This document shows, one piece after another, positions 1-5,695 of a stretch of 6,044 nucleotides of DNA (position 1 is its first letter; each line of letters begins with the position of its first letter). This stretch comes from Candidatus Hydrothermota bacterium. GTDB lineage: Bacteria > Hydrothermota > Hydrothermia > UBA1063. The translations under genes and the position numbers were made by a program. Location: contig QNDO01000097.1 in NCBI GenBank assembly GCA_003644895.1, positions 1 to 6,044 on the forward strand. The letters run 5' to 3'. The notes under the pieces are model-generated. The model was not told the DNA's origin and searched no databases. It saw only the letters and a list, made by a program, of their open reading frames with translations.

Positions 1-69
1 ACCATACACAAAGCGCTTGAATTTCATGCTATCCATATTCTGGTGACTATTATTACTTTCCCGCTTCAT
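1..69 (-). CDS. 5' end of a gene downstream of recR, possibly a radical SAM protein (partial)
   Basis: An open frame of 23 codons runs from an ATG at 69 off the left edge with no stop. Its ATG overlaps the recR stop as ATGA, and an AGGAG sequence lies 6 nt upstream, so this start is well supported. A second in-frame ATG at 27 (codon 15) has no good ribosome binding site. The visible protein is a polar stretch followed by MKFKRFVYG. From family knowledge, that ending resembles the start of a radical SAM group (COG0731-like) that begins roughly K-Y/F-x-Y/F-V-Y-G followed by PVPSRR and then a CxxxCxxC cluster. None of the diagnostic part lies in the window, so the product call is an inference from about nine residues. 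As the last visible gene of the dnaX-ybaB-recR operon, it is probably cotranscribed and translationally coupled to recR. Confidence 0.5.
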   Translation of the reverse strand, partial: MKRESNNSHQNMDSMKFKRFVYG

Positions 70-665
70 TTCACTCTCCTTCTTCCTTTAATTGATTCCT
101 TGATGGTATAGGGATCCAGAAGGGCTATATCTGCCCCCTGGGGGAGACCAATGGCTATTTTGGATATCACCACATTCATATCTTCCAAGAGATCAATCAG
201 GTAATTGGCAGTTGCCTCTGCCTCTATATTTGGATTTAAAGCTATTACAATCTCTTTAAAATTTTCATTTTTTATTCTATCTCTTAGGTCAAAAATATTA
301 AGCTTATCAGGGGTAACACCCTTTACAGGAGACAACAATCCCCCAAGAACATGATACTTCCATCCATGTAAGCCTGCGCTTTCGACGATAAATACATCTT
401 CAGGTTTTTCTACAATACAGAGTATCCCCGCATCCCTTCTCTCATCCTCGCATATGGGGCATATATCTTTTCCCTCGGCAAAACCGTGACATATTTTACA
501 GAGAGTCACGTTTTCGTCTACTTCCTCAAGAGAGTCCACTATATCATTGAGCACATCCCTGTATTTGATTAAAAAATAAGCAATTCTGTATGCCGACCTT
601 TCTCCAATACCCGGCAATTTTCTGAGATTCTCAATCAGTTTTTTAAGAGAGGAGGGAATCCACAT
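66..665 (-). CDS. recR: Recombination mediator protein RecR
   Basis: RecR works with RecO (and RecF) in the cytoplasm to load RecA onto SSB-coated single-stranded DNA during gap repair. The 199 residues match the usual length of about 200. In order the protein shows a helix-hairpin-helix DNA-binding segment (LPGIGERSAYRIA, residues 17-29), a four-cysteine zinc finger (C56-x2-C59, C69-x2-C72), and a Toprim domain from about residue 80 (GILCIVEKPEDVFIVE, with the conserved acidic E86). It closes with the typical C-terminal segment GLPQGADIALLD. The ATG at 665 gives a normal RecR N-terminus. No good Shine-Dalgarno sequence precedes it (the nearest, AAAGGG, is 14 nt away). The gene overlaps ybaB by 23 nt, so translation probably depends on coupling to ybaB. 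The dnaX-ybaB-recR order is a classic conserved bacterial arrangement. All key residues are present. Confidence 0.98.
   Translation of the reverse strand: MWIPSSLKKLIENLRKLPGIGERSAYRIAYFLIKYRDVLNDIVDSLEEVDENVTLCKICHGFAEGKDICPICEDERRDAGILCIVEKPEDVFIVESAGLHGWKYHVLGGLLSPVKGVTPDKLNIFDLRDRIKNENFKEIVIALNPNIEAEATANYLIDLLEDMNVVISKIAIGLPQGADIALLDPYTIKESIKGRRRVK
76..80 (-). promoter_or_regulatory. Shine-Dalgarno sequence for the gene downstream of recR
   Basis: The minus strand reads AGGAG, then 6 nt, then the ATG at 69. It lies inside the last codons of recR. It supports the start at 69, rather than the in-frame ATG at 27, for the partial gene at the left edge. Confidence 0.75.
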
Positions 666-954
666 CGCCTATGGGCATACCCTTTAGGAGTTCGTTCATC
701 TTCTCTTTTGTAACTTTTTCGATATTCCTGTGTGCCTCTTCCATGACACTCAGGAATGCTTTCTCCAGCTTTCTTTTATCTGTGAGTAGCGCATCATTGA
801 GAATCTCCACATTAATTACTCTAAATTCTCCATTTATCTTTACTCTAATTCCTTCTTTTTCGACTTCCACCACTGTCTTTTTTATTTCCTTCTTGGCCTT
901 TTTCACGGTGCTCTGCAGCTTCTGAGCCTCCTTCATCATCTTAAAGAGATCCAT
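643..954 (-). CDS. ybaB: Nucleoid-associated protein, YbaB/EbfC family
   Basis: This small dimeric DNA-binding protein of the YbaB/EbfC family associates with the nucleoid; its exact role is still debated. The 103 residues are a normal family length. The N-terminus MDLFKMMKEAQKLQ is the typical amphipathic first helix, continuing as a Lys/Glu-rich likely coiled coil to about residue 35. A beta segment follows (IRVKINGEFRVINVEI, about 36-51, matching the family's V-x-V-x-x-x-G-x-x-x-x-x-x-x-I pattern). A C-terminal helix then carries EAFLSVMEEAHRNIEKV-like family features and the closing M-P-I-G segment. The start is firm: AAAGGAGG stands 6 nt upstream of the ATG, within the dnaX coding end. 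The gene overlaps dnaX by 14 nt and recR by 23 nt, the usual neighbours for this family. Confidence 0.97.
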   Translation of the reverse strand: MDLFKMMKEAQKLQSTVKKAKKEIKKTVVEVEKEGIRVKINGEFRVINVEILNDALLTDKRKLEKAFLSVMEEAHRNIEKVTKEKMNELLKGMPIGDVDSLLS

Positions 955-2167
955 TATTAACCTCCTTTAACCCCAGTTTCTCTATTATTTTCTTTTTAAG
1001 CGAATCTTCCATCTCCTGATTGTTGTTACGGTAGTGGTTATTATTAAAATTCATGTTATTGGCCCCTGAAGTTATGTAAATATTCCCTCTGGCCAGCACC
1101 TGGTTTAAATCTATTTCTGACATCAGTGAAGTCAATCTTAAAAGATGAAAATCAAAGAATACTCTTGGATTTTTACTATATTTTAGGCTTTCTTCCATAT
1201 CTTTGGCAATTTTTAACATAAGCATAATCTCGTAGACTGTAAAACGTCCTGCAATACTTTCATAACCATTTTCTTCAATACCCAACTTCACCCTGAGCAG
1301 CCTATCCAGTGCCTCGGTGAATCCTCTCAGGAAATCCTCTAAGCTGTATCCCTGCATTACAAGCTCATCCAGAAGCTCCACAACAGCCTTCTTATCACCC
1401 TTTTTAAAATATTCAAAAAATTTGAGATATACCTCTTTTCCTATAAGTCCCACAAGCTCCTTAAGATGGGTAACAGTGATAACATCTCCTGAGAAGATAT
1501 ATGCCTGCTCAAGAAGAGCTATGCCGTCCCTGAGACTGCCATCTGCAGCTTCTGCAATAATATCAAAAATCTCTTCAGATTCAACCCTTATATCCTCTTT
1601 TTCAGCTATCTCTTTAATCCTTTTCTTGATATCCAGAGAAGAAAGTGGTCTAAAATCGAATCTCTGGGTCCTCGACTTCACTGTATCCGGAACCTTTCGG
1701 GGTTCAGTGGTGGCGAGAATAAAAACCACTCGGGGTGGAGGTTCTTCAAGTGTTTTTAGGAGTGCATTGAAGGCCTCCGTGGTGAGCATATGAACTTCAT
1801 CTATGATTATTACTTTATATCTTGCTCTTACAGGCGTAAATCTCACATTTTCCCTTAACTCTCGTATCTGGTCGATTCCCCTGTTGGAGGCTCCGTCAAT
1901 TTCAAGAACATCCACACTTCTGCCATCATCAATCTCCCTGCATATTCCACACTCTCCGCAGGGATGAGAGGTTATACCCTTTTCACAATTAAGACCCTTG
2001 GCAAAAATTCTTGCTGTGGTGGTTTTACCCACCCCACGGGGTCCTGCAAAAAGGTAAGCATTGGAAATTTTTTGATATTTTAAGGCATTCTGAAGTGTTA
2101 TAACTACATGCCGCTGATTGGTAATTTCTTCAAAGTTTTTAGGTCTGTATTTTACAGGTAAATTCAT
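941..2167 (-). CDS. dnaX: DNA polymerase III clamp-loader ATPase DnaX (compact gamma-like form)
   Basis: DnaX is the AAA+ ATPase of the clamp loader that places the beta sliding clamp on primed DNA. Visible motifs are the N-terminal KYRPKNFEEI, Walker A GPRGVGKTT (42-50), a zinc module C61-x8-C70-x2-C73-x2-C76, and Walker B IIIDEVHML (120-128). Sensor 1 is ATTEP (152-156), an SR(T)QRFDF segment holds the arginine finger (165-172), and sensor 2 is GSLRDG. A helical collar (domain III) follows to about residue 365. At 408 residues it matches gamma-length DnaX and lacks the domains IV-V of full tau. The tail has an Asn-rich linker (about 370-384) and a charged helix-like end. The usual SRC cysteine is Thr here. 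No Shine-Dalgarno sequence precedes the ATG. A TATAAT box 6 nt upstream suggests a leaderless mRNA. It is the first gene of the ybaB-recR operon. Confidence 0.98.
   Translation of the reverse strand: MNLPVKYRPKNFEEITNQRHVVITLQNALKYQKISNAYLFAGPRGVGKTTTARIFAKGLNCEKGITSHPCGECGICREIDDGRSVDVLEIDGASNRGIDQIRELRENVRFTPVRARYKVIIIDEVHMLTTEAFNALLKTLEEPPPRVVFILATTEPRKVPDTVKSRTQRFDFRPLSSLDIKKRIKEIAEKEDIRVESEEIFDIIAEAADGSLRDGIALLEQAYIFSGDVITVTHLKELVGLIGKEVYLKFFEYFKKGDKKAVVELLDELVMQGYSLEDFLRGFTEALDRLLRVKLGIEENGYESIAGRFTVYEIMLMLKIAKDMEESLKYSKNPRVFFDFHLLRLTSLMSEIDLNQVLARGNIYITSGANNMNFNNNHYRNNNQEMEDSLKKKIIEKLGLKEVNNGSL
961..968 (-). promoter_or_regulatory. Strong Shine-Dalgarno sequence for ybaB
   Basis: The minus strand reads AAAGGAGG followed by a 6-nt spacer to the ybaB ATG at 954. 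It lies inside the last codons of dnaX. It shows that the organism uses canonical Shine-Dalgarno initiation for internal operon genes, in contrast to the dnaX start at 2167. Confidence 0.85.
1016..1060 (-). other. Asn-rich low-complexity linker in DnaX
   Basis: DnaX residues 370-384 contain 8 Asn in 15 positions. They separate the helical collar domain from a short charged C-terminal helix (residues 385-408). The composition suggests a flexible tether carrying a terminal peptide. Any partner of that peptide is unknown. Confidence 0.7.
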
Positions 2168-2173
2168 AGAAAA

Positions 2174-2202
2174 ATTATATTACCCTATTATGGTTAATTC
2201 AA
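2174..2202 (-). promoter_or_regulatory. dnaX operon promoter, predicted leaderless
   Basis: On the minus strand, TTGAAT (2202-2197) serves as -35 (4 of 6 to TTGACA), followed by exactly 17 nt and a perfect TATAAT (2179-2174). The dnaX ATG begins 6 nt after the -10 box, where a sigma-70-type polymerase would normally start transcription. The transcript would therefore begin at or next to the A of ATG. No Shine-Dalgarno sequence is present at usable spacing, which agrees with this reading. Confidence 0.72.
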
Positions 2203-2214
2203 AAAAACTTTTTT
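2201..2214. other. A-tract/T-tract between divergent promoters
   Basis: Seven A, one C and six T form a nearly self-complementary tract between (and just touching) the two back-to-back -35 boxes. Such tracts can bend DNA or act as UP-like contact sites for the alpha subunit of RNA polymerase. Only the tract itself is seen; its role is inferred. Confidence 0.4.
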
Positions 2215-2215
2215 A

Positions 2216-2244
2216 TTGCCAGTATATATAAATAAACTTATAAT
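2216..2244 (+). promoter_or_regulatory. Promoter of the glycosyltransferase operon, predicted leaderless
   Basis: TTGCCA at 2216-2221 (5 of 6 to TTGACA), a 17-nt spacer and a perfect TATAAT at 2239-2244 form a near-consensus sigma-70-type promoter. The GTG start codon lies exactly 6 nt after the -10 box, so transcription would begin at or next to the start codon. The AGGA between box and GTG is only about 2-3 nt from the codon, too close for normal Shine-Dalgarno use. Confidence 0.78.
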
Positions 2245-2250
2245 AGGAAT

Positions 2251-3363
2251 GTGAGAATTCTACTTCTGGCTGATCTTTCATCGTATCATACCGAAAGATG
2301 GATTAAGGCTTATCAGCAGAGTGATATTAAGGTCCTCGCTGTTGGTATGGAACCTCCAAAAGAGGAAAAAGAGTATTACCTTCACATAAAGCCTGAATTC
2401 AGGAAGTCCCCATTTAAATACATCTCCAAGCTCGGAATGGTAAAAAATATCATAAAAGAATTCAATCCAGACATCATACATGCCCACATGGCACCTAATT
2501 ACGGTCTTCTCGCCATGCTCTCGGGCTTCAGGCCCTATGTTATCTCACTATGGGGACCCGATGTACTGGAGACACCGCGCAAGAGTTTTTTCCACTTTTT
2601 AACCCTGAAAAAAATCTTCATGAACGCTTCACTGCTTCATGTGGACGCGGATATCATGGGGTGGATTTTAGAAAATAAATTTGGGATATGTAGAGGAAAA
2701 ATAATGAATTTTCCCCATGGAGTCACAGAGGAGTTTTTGACTCCTGAAATTAAAAAGGAAATCAAAGATGAACTGTTAATGGTCTCTCATAGAAAGCTTG
2801 AAAAGATTTATAATAACGAAACAATTATAGAAGCGCTCGGCATTCTTAAGAAAAAGGGAATAAATTTTAGATTTATCTTTGCCTCAGGCGGCACTCTTGA
2901 AGCAGAACTTCATACAATGGTTCATAAAATGGGATTGAAAGACAATGTGGAATTTACAGGATTTATACCCTTACCACAACTTGTGGAAATTCTCTCTAAA
3001 GCCCATATCTTTGTCTCAGCATCCCTATCAGATTCTACAGCTGTGTCCATCCTTGAGGCAATGGCCACAGGCTGTGTTCCGGTTGTATCTGACATACAGG
3101 CCAATAGAGAGTGGATAATCAACGGTATAAATGGATACCTGTTTAATCCTATGGATGCCCATGATCTTGCGGGAAAGATAATGAATGTTATGGAAAATAT
3201 CTCCTGGTTTAGAAAGGCTATCGACATGAATATACAAATCATACAGAAAAAGGCCAACTGGGAAAGAAATTTGGGCAAATTTCTTGAAAAATTGGAAAAT
3301 CTAGATAACATCAGCTGCATGCCACCCAAAAAGCGGGCAAAAGTACCCTGGAGCTGGCTATGA
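2251..3363 (+). CDS. GT4-like family glycosyltransferase
   Basis: This predicted GT-B fold, retaining glycosyltransferase would move a sugar from a nucleotide donor to a glycan or lipid acceptor at the cytoplasmic face. The 370 residues show an N-terminal Rossmann half (MRILLLADLSSYHTERW, then IIHAHMAPNYGLLA at 75-88 and SLWGPDVL at 99-106). The C-terminal donor-binding half includes SHRKLEKIYNNETIIEAL (179-196), FTGFIPLPQLVEIL and the GT4 signature DSTAVSILEAMATGCVPVVSD. Its acidic pair is D261-x7-E269, a D-x7-E variant of the usual E-x7-E. Variants of this S-D-S/G-T type with DIxANREWI are known in the family. There is no signal peptide or membrane helix. The GTG start is favoured by the MRIL N-terminus, shared with the next two genes, and by promoter spacing. 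It overlaps the next gene as ATGA. Donor and acceptor cannot be read from sequence. Confidence 0.93.
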   Translation: MRILLLADLSSYHTERWIKAYQQSDIKVLAVGMEPPKEEKEYYLHIKPEFRKSPFKYISKLGMVKNIIKEFNPDIIHAHMAPNYGLLAMLSGFRPYVISLWGPDVLETPRKSFFHFLTLKKIFMNASLLHVDADIMGWILENKFGICRGKIMNFPHGVTEEFLTPEIKKEIKDELLMVSHRKLEKIYNNETIIEALGILKKKGINFRFIFASGGTLEAELHTMVHKMGLKDNVEFTGFIPLPQLVEILSKAHIFVSASLSDSTAVSILEAMATGCVPVVSDIQANREWIINGINGYLFNPMDAHDLAGKIMNVMENISWFRKAIDMNIQIIQKKANWERNLGKFLEKLENLDNISCMPPKKRAKVPWSWL

Positions 3364-4595
3364 GGATCCTCTTTGTCTCCTATTTTTTTCCGCCCAATGC
3401 CTATGCAACCGGCGTTAAGAGGACCACTAGAATTATAAAACGACTTAGGAAACACGGTGTTGAACCTCTGATTCTCACTGCAAGAGATTACACCTTTATA
3501 AAAAGAGATGAGTCCTTTCTCAGAGAATTGCCCGAAGACCTTGTAATTTTCAGACCCAAAGCCCTGGAACCTTCGACTTTCTTAAAAAACGCAGAATTTC
3601 TCGAAGAGAAGGGGAAAAAGCCCTTCAGATATTTTATATGGCCTGATTCTAGAATTCTTTGGTTAATTAATGCCCTACCCCAGATTAGTAAAATAATTAA
3701 AAATTTCAAACCCCATGGTATGGTAGTTCAGGCACCCCCTTTCAGCTCATTGGTACTTGGACTTCTCGCTAACAAGCTCCATAAACTCCCCTATATTCTG
3801 GATATGTGGGACCCATGGAGTGATGATCTCTATGGAATGTACCCCACATTCTGGCAGAAAAATCTCACTGACAAAGCAGAAGAATCGCTTATGAAAGGAG
3901 CAAGAGGCATAATAGTGGTGACCTACCCCATGAAATACAGACTCCTTCATAGGTATCCTTTCTTGGAATCCCACAAAATCGAAGTAATAACCTTTGGTTA
4001 TGAAGAAGATGAGATGAAGGATATCGGGGAAATTGATTACAATCCACCACTTAAAATTTTGTACCTTGGAAGTTTATTTGGTATCCACAAAGACCCACGA
4101 GTCTTTTTCGAAGCCTTCCATGAATTTATAAAAAAAGGAAATAAAAATGTCAAACTAATTCTTGTGGGAACTAAATCTAGCAAAATACTGGACCTTGCAT
4201 CCAGCATACCGAAAGAGAACATAGAATTAATCCCATACATTCCTCACAGTGAAATTCTCAAATTTATTAGATCTTCCCATATTCTCTGGCTCCTCACGAC
4301 ACCAGGCCCTGGATACGATCTGATTATGCCCAGTAAACTCTTCGAATATCTGGGGGCCCGAAGACCCATTCTGGCAACTGTTCCACCGGGCTGGGTTCAG
4401 GATTTTCTTAAAAGAATAAATGCATTTGTATGTGACCCTGTAAACAAAAGCGAAATACTAGATACCCTGTACAGGATATGGAGCAGCTTCGAAAACAAAA
4501 AACTGCCCTTACCTCCTCAGGAGGTTAGAGCCTTTTACAGTTACGAAAATCTTTCTGAGAGATATGCAGCATTTTTGAAGGAGCGCTTCTCCTGA
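3360..4595 (+). CDS. Second GT4-like glycosyltransferase
   Basis: This is a GT-B fold glycosyltransferase of 411 residues, distinct in sequence from its upstream neighbour. The N-terminus MRILFVSYFFPPNAYATGVKR continues to a helix and LILTARDYT, typical of GT4 enzymes that start with an F-P-P segment. Further marks are LDMWDPWSDD (147-156, cf. the D-x-R-D-P-W segment of related enzymes), LKILYLGSL (231-239) opening the second Rossmann half, and MPSKLFEYLGARRPILA (323-339) with the likely nucleotide-sugar-binding acid E329. No membrane helix or signal peptide is obvious. Its ATG overlaps the upstream stop (ATGA), and a GGAG stands 6 nt before it, so both reinitiation and direct initiation are possible. 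Pairing with another transferase and an SDR suggests assembly of a surface polysaccharide or glycolipid. Substrates are not known. Confidence 0.92.
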   Translation: MRILFVSYFFPPNAYATGVKRTTRIIKRLRKHGVEPLILTARDYTFIKRDESFLRELPEDLVIFRPKALEPSTFLKNAEFLEEKGKKPFRYFIWPDSRILWLINALPQISKIIKNFKPHGMVVQAPPFSSLVLGLLANKLHKLPYILDMWDPWSDDLYGMYPTFWQKNLTDKAEESLMKGARGIIVVTYPMKYRLLHRYPFLESHKIEVITFGYEEDEMKDIGEIDYNPPLKILYLGSLFGIHKDPRVFFEAFHEFIKKGNKNVKLILVGTKSSKILDLASSIPKENIELIPYIPHSEILKFIRSSHILWLLTTPGPGYDLIMPSKLFEYLGARRPILATVPPGWVQDFLKRINAFVCDPVNKSEILDTLYRIWSSFENKKLPLPPQEVRAFYSYENLSERYAAFLKERFS

Positions 4596-4603
4596 TTTAT
4601 AAT
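4575..4603 (+). promoter_or_regulatory. Internal promoter for the SDR gene, predicted leaderless
   Basis: TTGAAG at 4575-4580 (4 of 6 to consensus), a 17-nt spacer and a perfect TATAAT at 4598-4603 precede the SDR ATG by exactly 6 nt. The -35 box and most of the spacer lie in the last codons and stop codon of the preceding glycosyltransferase. Geometry is identical to the promoters at 2174-2202 and 2216-2244. The SDR could therefore be made both from this start and by read-through. Confidence 0.7.
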
Positions 4604-4609
4604 AGGGCA

Positions 4610-5578
4610 ATGAGAATCCTAATTGCAGGTGGTGCAGGTTTCATAGGGTCCCAGGTAGCCAAGAGGTTGATTGATGAAGGCCATGAGGTTATTGTTGTGG
4701 ACAACCTCGAAAGGGGTGATTTGAGAAGACTGGAAGGTCGTACTGAAAACCCTAAATTTACTTTTTATAAAATAGATGTCCTGGATTATGCCAAGCTCGC
4801 AAAAGTTGCTGAGGACATCCATGTTGTAATGGATTTTGTGGCTCATAAAATACCCCGCTACACAAGTGCCATGAATACCCTGAAGCGCAATGTAAAGGGA
4901 TGTGAAAATCTTCTCGAGATAGCCAGAATCAACAAAGCAAAGTTTATTCTTTCCTCCACTTCTGATGTGTACGGTAAAAGTGAAGAATTTCCTTTGAGAG
5001 AGGATGGAAATCTCCTTCTTGGTCCCACAACATCGAGACGCTGGTCCTATTCCGTCTCAAAAATTTACAATGAACACCTTGCCTTTGCATACAATGACGA
5101 ATATGGAATTCCAGTGGTTATTCTTAGATTCTTCGGTGTTTATGGGCCATGGCAACATATGGACTGGTGGGGAGGACCAACCGGAGTATTTTTAAAGAAT
5201 ATCCTGGAAGGCAAACCTGTGCCTATCCATGGAGATGGGAATCAGAAAAGGAGCTTCGTGTACATAGACGACTTAGTGGAGGCTGTGGTTAGGGCAATCT
5301 TTATAAAAGAGGCCGAAAATGAGATTATTAATATAGGTACTGAAGAAGAAATCTCGATTATCGAACTTGCAAAATTAATTCACAGGTTTAGCGGAACAAA
5401 ATATAAACTGGAACTAAAATATATTCCCTATTCTTCTTTTAGCAAGAACTACGAAGATGTACGGAGAAGAATTGGGGATATTCAAAAAATGAAAAAAATC
5501 CTAAATTTCACCCCTTCAGTAAATCTTGAAGAAGGGATTCAAAGATTTATCTCCTGGTATAAAAGCCTCAAAGAATAA
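4610..5578 (+). CDS. NAD-dependent sugar-nucleotide epimerase/dehydratase (extended SDR)
   Basis: This 322-residue extended short-chain dehydrogenase/reductase is predicted to convert a nucleotide sugar (for example UDP- or dTDP-linked) through a 4-keto intermediate using bound NAD. The glycine motif GGAGFIG (7-13) and D31 after the second strand favour NAD over NADP. The active site shows SSTSDVYG (115-122) and Y147-x3-K151. Substrate-side segments are LRFFGVYGP (172-180), a WWGGP insertion (186-190) and HGDGNQKRSFVYIDD (207-221), where the common Asp after Arg is Ser. R-x-x-D with LNFTPSVNLEEGI (about 287-310) is the standard family end. From memory, SDRs with WWGGP form a subgroup often annotated as UDP-glucose 4-epimerase-like; the exact reaction is uncertain. 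It starts 14 nt after the upstream transferase with no spaced Shine-Dalgarno sequence, matching the leaderless promoter. It probably supplies a donor sugar for the two transferases. Confidence 0.93.
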   Translation: MRILIAGGAGFIGSQVAKRLIDEGHEVIVVDNLERGDLRRLEGRTENPKFTFYKIDVLDYAKLAKVAEDIHVVMDFVAHKIPRYTSAMNTLKRNVKGCENLLEIARINKAKFILSSTSDVYGKSEEFPLREDGNLLLGPTTSRRWSYSVSKIYNEHLAFAYNDEYGIPVVILRFFGVYGPWQHMDWWGGPTGVFLKNILEGKPVPIHGDGNQKRSFVYIDDLVEAVVRAIFIKEAENEIINIGTEEEISIIELAKLIHRFSGTKYKLELKYIPYSSFSKNYEDVRRRIGDIQKMKKILNFTPSVNLEEGIQRFISWYKSLKE

Positions 5579-5641
5579 ATTTTCACTATTCCTAACATTT
5601 TACATCAAAAAATTATTTTAATCGTATTGCTAACCAAAAAT

Positions 5642-5670
5642 TTGACATTAAAATAAATTTATTTTATAAA
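5642..5670 (+). promoter_or_regulatory. Near-consensus sigma-70-type promoter
   Basis: A perfect TTGACA at 5642-5647, a 17-nt spacer and TATAAA at 5665-5670 (5 of 6 to TATAAT) make this the closest match to consensus in the window, with AT-rich DNA upstream. The expected start is around 5676-5678, giving a leader of about 20 nt before the ATG at 5696. Unlike the other promoters here, it therefore makes a leadered transcript. Confidence 0.8.
5649..5666. repeat. 18-bp perfect palindrome inside the promoter spacer
   Basis: TAAAATAAA is followed directly by its exact reverse complement TTTATTTTA. The palindrome fills the space between the -35 and -10 boxes at 5642-5670 and touches the -10. A dimeric repressor could bind such a site, but in DNA this AT-rich the symmetry may be chance. 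Confidence 0.5.
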
Positions 5671-5676
5671 TAAAGA

Positions 5677-5695
5677 GGTTACCAAGGGGGGTACC
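5677..5695 (+). promoter_or_regulatory. 5' leader hairpin with Shine-Dalgarno sequence in the loop
   Basis: GGTTACC (5677-5683) can pair with GGTACC (5690-5695), leaving one bulged T and a 6-nt AAGGGG loop. The G-rich Shine-Dalgarno region is displayed in the loop, and the ATG follows the stem directly. The 5' arm lies near the predicted transcription start, so the mRNA would begin with this hairpin. The structure is predicted by eye only. Confidence 0.45.

Larger units (their letters stand above)
5579..5695. other. AT-rich intergenic region upstream of the exported-protein gene
   Basis: This 117-nt gap holds a promoter at 5642-5670, a palindrome at 5649-5666 and a leader hairpin at 5677-5695. 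The first part (5579-5641) is strongly AT-rich and could serve as an UP-like element. I see no convincing intrinsic terminator for the glycan genes here: there is no GC-rich stem followed by a T run. Confidence 0.6.

Noticed and set aside
671..925. Plus-strand open frame with a hydrophobic Phe/Ser-rich product opposite ybaB
   Set aside because: The apparent membrane-like composition is the complement of Lys/Glu codons in ybaB, not a real membrane protein.
986..1000. A-rich run in the 3' end of dnaX (AAAAAGAAAA on the minus strand) as a programmed -1 frameshift site like that of E. coli dnaX
   Set aside because: In the reading frame the codons are CTT AAA AAG AAA, which does not give the X-XXY-YYZ heptamer. 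There is also no tau extension encoded downstream to gain or lose.
1317..1793. Plus-strand open frame opposite dnaX
   Set aside because: It is antisense to conserved DnaX domains, has Ser/Arg-rich shadow composition and no promoter or ribosome site.
2245..2250. AGGA before the GTG at 2251 and AGGG before the ATG at 4610 as Shine-Dalgarno sequences
   Set aside because: Only about 2-3 nt separate them from the start codons, too close for normal initiation. They lie between the -10 box and the predicted transcription start, so they would not be in the mRNA.
2922..3455. Long minus-strand open frame opposite the first glycosyltransferase
   Set aside because: It lies antisense to a clear GT4-like gene, spans the end of that gene and the start of the next, and has no recognisable motifs or ribosome binding signal. 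It is a shadow frame.
4579..4593. Small inverted repeat AGGAG-CGCTT-CTCCT at the end of the second glycosyltransferase as a terminator
   Set aside because: The stem is only 5 bp and is followed by GATTTATAATAG, not a T run. The segment is better explained as coding sequence and promoter spacer.
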